The notes under the pieces were generated by a model. That model was not told where the DNA came from and ran no database searches. It saw only the letters and a list, made by a program, of their open reading frames with translations. A stretch of 7,595 nt of DNA from Pseudomonadota bacterium (lineage in GTDB: Bacteria; Pseudomonadota; Alphaproteobacteria; Rhizobiales; Hyphomicrobiaceae). This document shows positions 6,161 to 7,595 of the stretch, one piece after another. Position numbers and translations under genes: made by a program. The DNA lies in contig JAKAML010000057.1 of NCBI GenBank assembly GCA_021812845.1, forward strand, positions 1 to 7,595. Direction: 5' to 3'. Each line of letters begins with the position of its first letter. Position 1 is the first letter of the stretch.

Positions 6161-7531
6161 TCAATCGCCGCGTGCGGGAAGACCGAGGTCGGAGAGGCGC
6201 ACGACAAGACCGTCGAGCGTCTCCCCGCCGATGCCGCGTAGCGCCAGCGCGACGCGGCGTCGGACCCAGTCGATCTCGATCCAGCCGAAGTTCTCGGCGT
6301 GGTGGAGGTCGCTGACGAGCTCCGCCGTCGGCACGTCCCTGGCCGGACCGTAGGAACGATTGAGCGAGCTCGACGTGATCTCGATCAATATCCGCCCTGC
6401 GGCAATCGGCCGGTTGTAGATCGCGCCGATGTGACGGTCCCCCGACAGCAGGATGACGCCATTGGCGCCGCTCGCCTCGATGGTGTGGATCAGCCGGTCG
6501 CGCTCCAGCGGCAGATTCCCCCAGCGCTCGAAGGCGTGCCCTTCCGACAGCACCTGGATCGACGACACGAGAAGCCGGACCTCGGCGGGCTTCTCGAGCT
6601 CGGCCGCGAGCCAGCGCCACTGCGCCTCGCCGAGCATCGTCTTTGTGGGATCGAGATCGGGCCCATATTTGCCGAAGAGACGGGAATTGCCGGACTGCGC
6701 CACGAAGGCCGAGCGGAACGAGCGGGTGTCGAGCAGGATCACCTGCACACGGCGGCCCGGAGGCCCGAACACCTGCGCGAGCTGCACGCCGCCGTCGGAC
6801 CCGGCCCCGGCGGGCCGCTGCCAGAAGCCGCGGAACAGCGCCGCGGCGGCGGCCCGATGGGTGAACGACGCCCCGCCGTCGTTCTGGCCATAGTCGTGGT
6901 CGTCCCAGACGCCGAGCATCGGCATGGCGGCGCGGGCAGCGGCGAACTCGGGATGTGCGAGCTGGGCGCGGTAGGCGGCGGCGAGCTCCCGCGCATCGTC
7001 GCTGCGAATATCGCCATAGACGTTGTCGCCGATCATCAGGAACAGCTCGGGCCGCGCCGCCAGGACCGCCCGCCAGATCGGCTGCGGCATCCCCTGGTGC
7101 AGGCACGAGCCGAAGCCGATGCGGGTCAGCGTCGCCTCGGCCGGCACCTGGAGCCAGGCCGTCGCGGGCGTGACCGAGCGCGCAAGCTCGTCGAGCGGCG
7201 CGGGGGAGACGGGGCCGCGGGAGGGGGGCGGACTGGCGGCGGGGGTCTGCGTCGCGAGCGGGGCCGGGGCCGCGGGCTGGGCCGAGGGCAGGGCCGGGGC
7301 AGGTGCGAGAGCGGGTGCGGGCGGGGATGCCGACCGGGCGGCACGCGGATGCGGCAGATCCGGCGCGGCCGTGCGCCAGAGCGCCGGCAGCACGAGCGCG
7401 AGACCGGCGGCAATCAGCGCCGCCGGGATGCCGAGGGCGAGCAGCAGCGTCCACCGCGAGGGCTGGCCGGCCGCGGCGCCCGAGCGCGGCTCCGGTCCGT
7501 GTCCGGGCGGGCTCATCGGCGAGCCGGTCAT
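6161..7531 (-). CDS. Membrane-anchored PhoD-like metallophosphoesterase
   Basis: This is a predicted phosphoesterase of the PhoD-like family, whose members hydrolyse phosphomono- or diesters with bound metal ions, usually outside the cytoplasm. The 456-residue product has a short polar N-terminus, one membrane segment (about 27-52) and no clear cleavage site. An Ala/Pro-rich spacer (about 57-112) follows, then the catalytic domain (about 130-456). Metal-ligand motifs are FGSC (140-143), IGDNVYGD (167-174), WDDHDYG (209-215), DTRSFR (268-273), LSGDRHIG (362-369) and HAENFG (411-416). The likely topology is a tether in the inner membrane with the enzyme in the periplasm. The ATG at 7531 has GGAGG (7540-7544) eight bases upstream; the ATG six codons in is less well placed. 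No promoter is obvious in 7532-7595. Substrate is unknown, and no phosphate-regulation site is visible. Confidence 0.87.
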   Translation of the reverse strand: MTGSPMSPPGHGPEPRSGAAAGQPSRWTLLLALGIPAALIAAGLALVLPALWRTAAPDLPHPRAARSASPPAPALAPAPALPSAQPAAPAPLATQTPAASPPPSRGPVSPAPLDELARSVTPATAWLQVPAEATLTRIGFGSCLHQGMPQPIWRAVLAARPELFLMIGDNVYGDIRSDDARELAAAYRAQLAHPEFAAARAAMPMLGVWDDHDYGQNDGGASFTHRAAAAALFRGFWQRPAGAGSDGGVQLAQVFGPPGRRVQVILLDTRSFRSAFVAQSGNSRLFGKYGPDLDPTKTMLGEAQWRWLAAELEKPAEVRLLVSSIQVLSEGHAFERWGNLPLERDRLIHTIEASGANGVILLSGDRHIGAIYNRPIAAGRILIEITSSSLNRSYGPARDVPTAELVSDLHHAENFGWIEIDWVRRRVALALRGIGGETLDGLVVRLSDLGLPARGD

Positions 7532-7595
7532 GGCACCCCCCTCCGGCTGGCGAGGCCCGGCTCCGTCGGCCCGGTCAGGACAAGACGGTCACAGG

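Overview
The window is very GC-rich DNA in which every supported gene lies on the minus strand, so transcription runs from high to low coordinates. Codon use, the style of the TonB-dependent receptor (Pro-Pro-Val-Val-Val TonB box plus a long low-complexity spacer) and the gene density suggest an alphaproteobacterium, probably of the Hyphomicrobiales/Rhizobiales. This placement is inferred, not shown.

Positions 1-5489 hold a cobalamin (vitamin B12) uptake operon. A TTGACA promoter candidate (5463-5489) sits just upstream of a well-conserved cobalamin riboswitch (5246-5453). A structured leader of about 220 nt follows (5029-5245), with candidate ribosome-site-sequestering segments. Then come btuB (outer-membrane TonB-dependent receptor, 2758-5028), btuF (periplasmic binding protein, 1856-2764), btuC (inner-membrane FecCD-type permease, 828-1859) and btuD (ATPase, 1-817, cut by the window edge). 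Overlapping or nearly overlapping junctions indicate one translationally coupled mRNA. The receptor carries corrinoid across the outer membrane using TonB energy, BtuF collects it in the periplasm, and BtuCD pumps it inward. When cobalamin is plentiful the riboswitch should shut the operon down. The protein families alone would fit iron-siderophore uptake equally well; the riboswitch is what points to B12.

Positions 5490-5577 are intergenic and hold two strong hairpins. Positions 5578-6069 encode a small exported DUF302-like protein. Its upstream gap contains a perfect nine-copy GAC trinucleotide tract (6093-6119). Positions 6161-7531 encode a membrane-anchored PhoD-like metallophosphoesterase. 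The last 64 bases hold its ribosome binding site and nothing else I can support.

I found no tRNA, rRNA, CRISPR array, insertion sequence or phage gene. The system as a whole is a known type. The less ordinary parts are the leader architecture, the trinucleotide tract, the long spacer in BtuB and the odd BtuF signal sequence.
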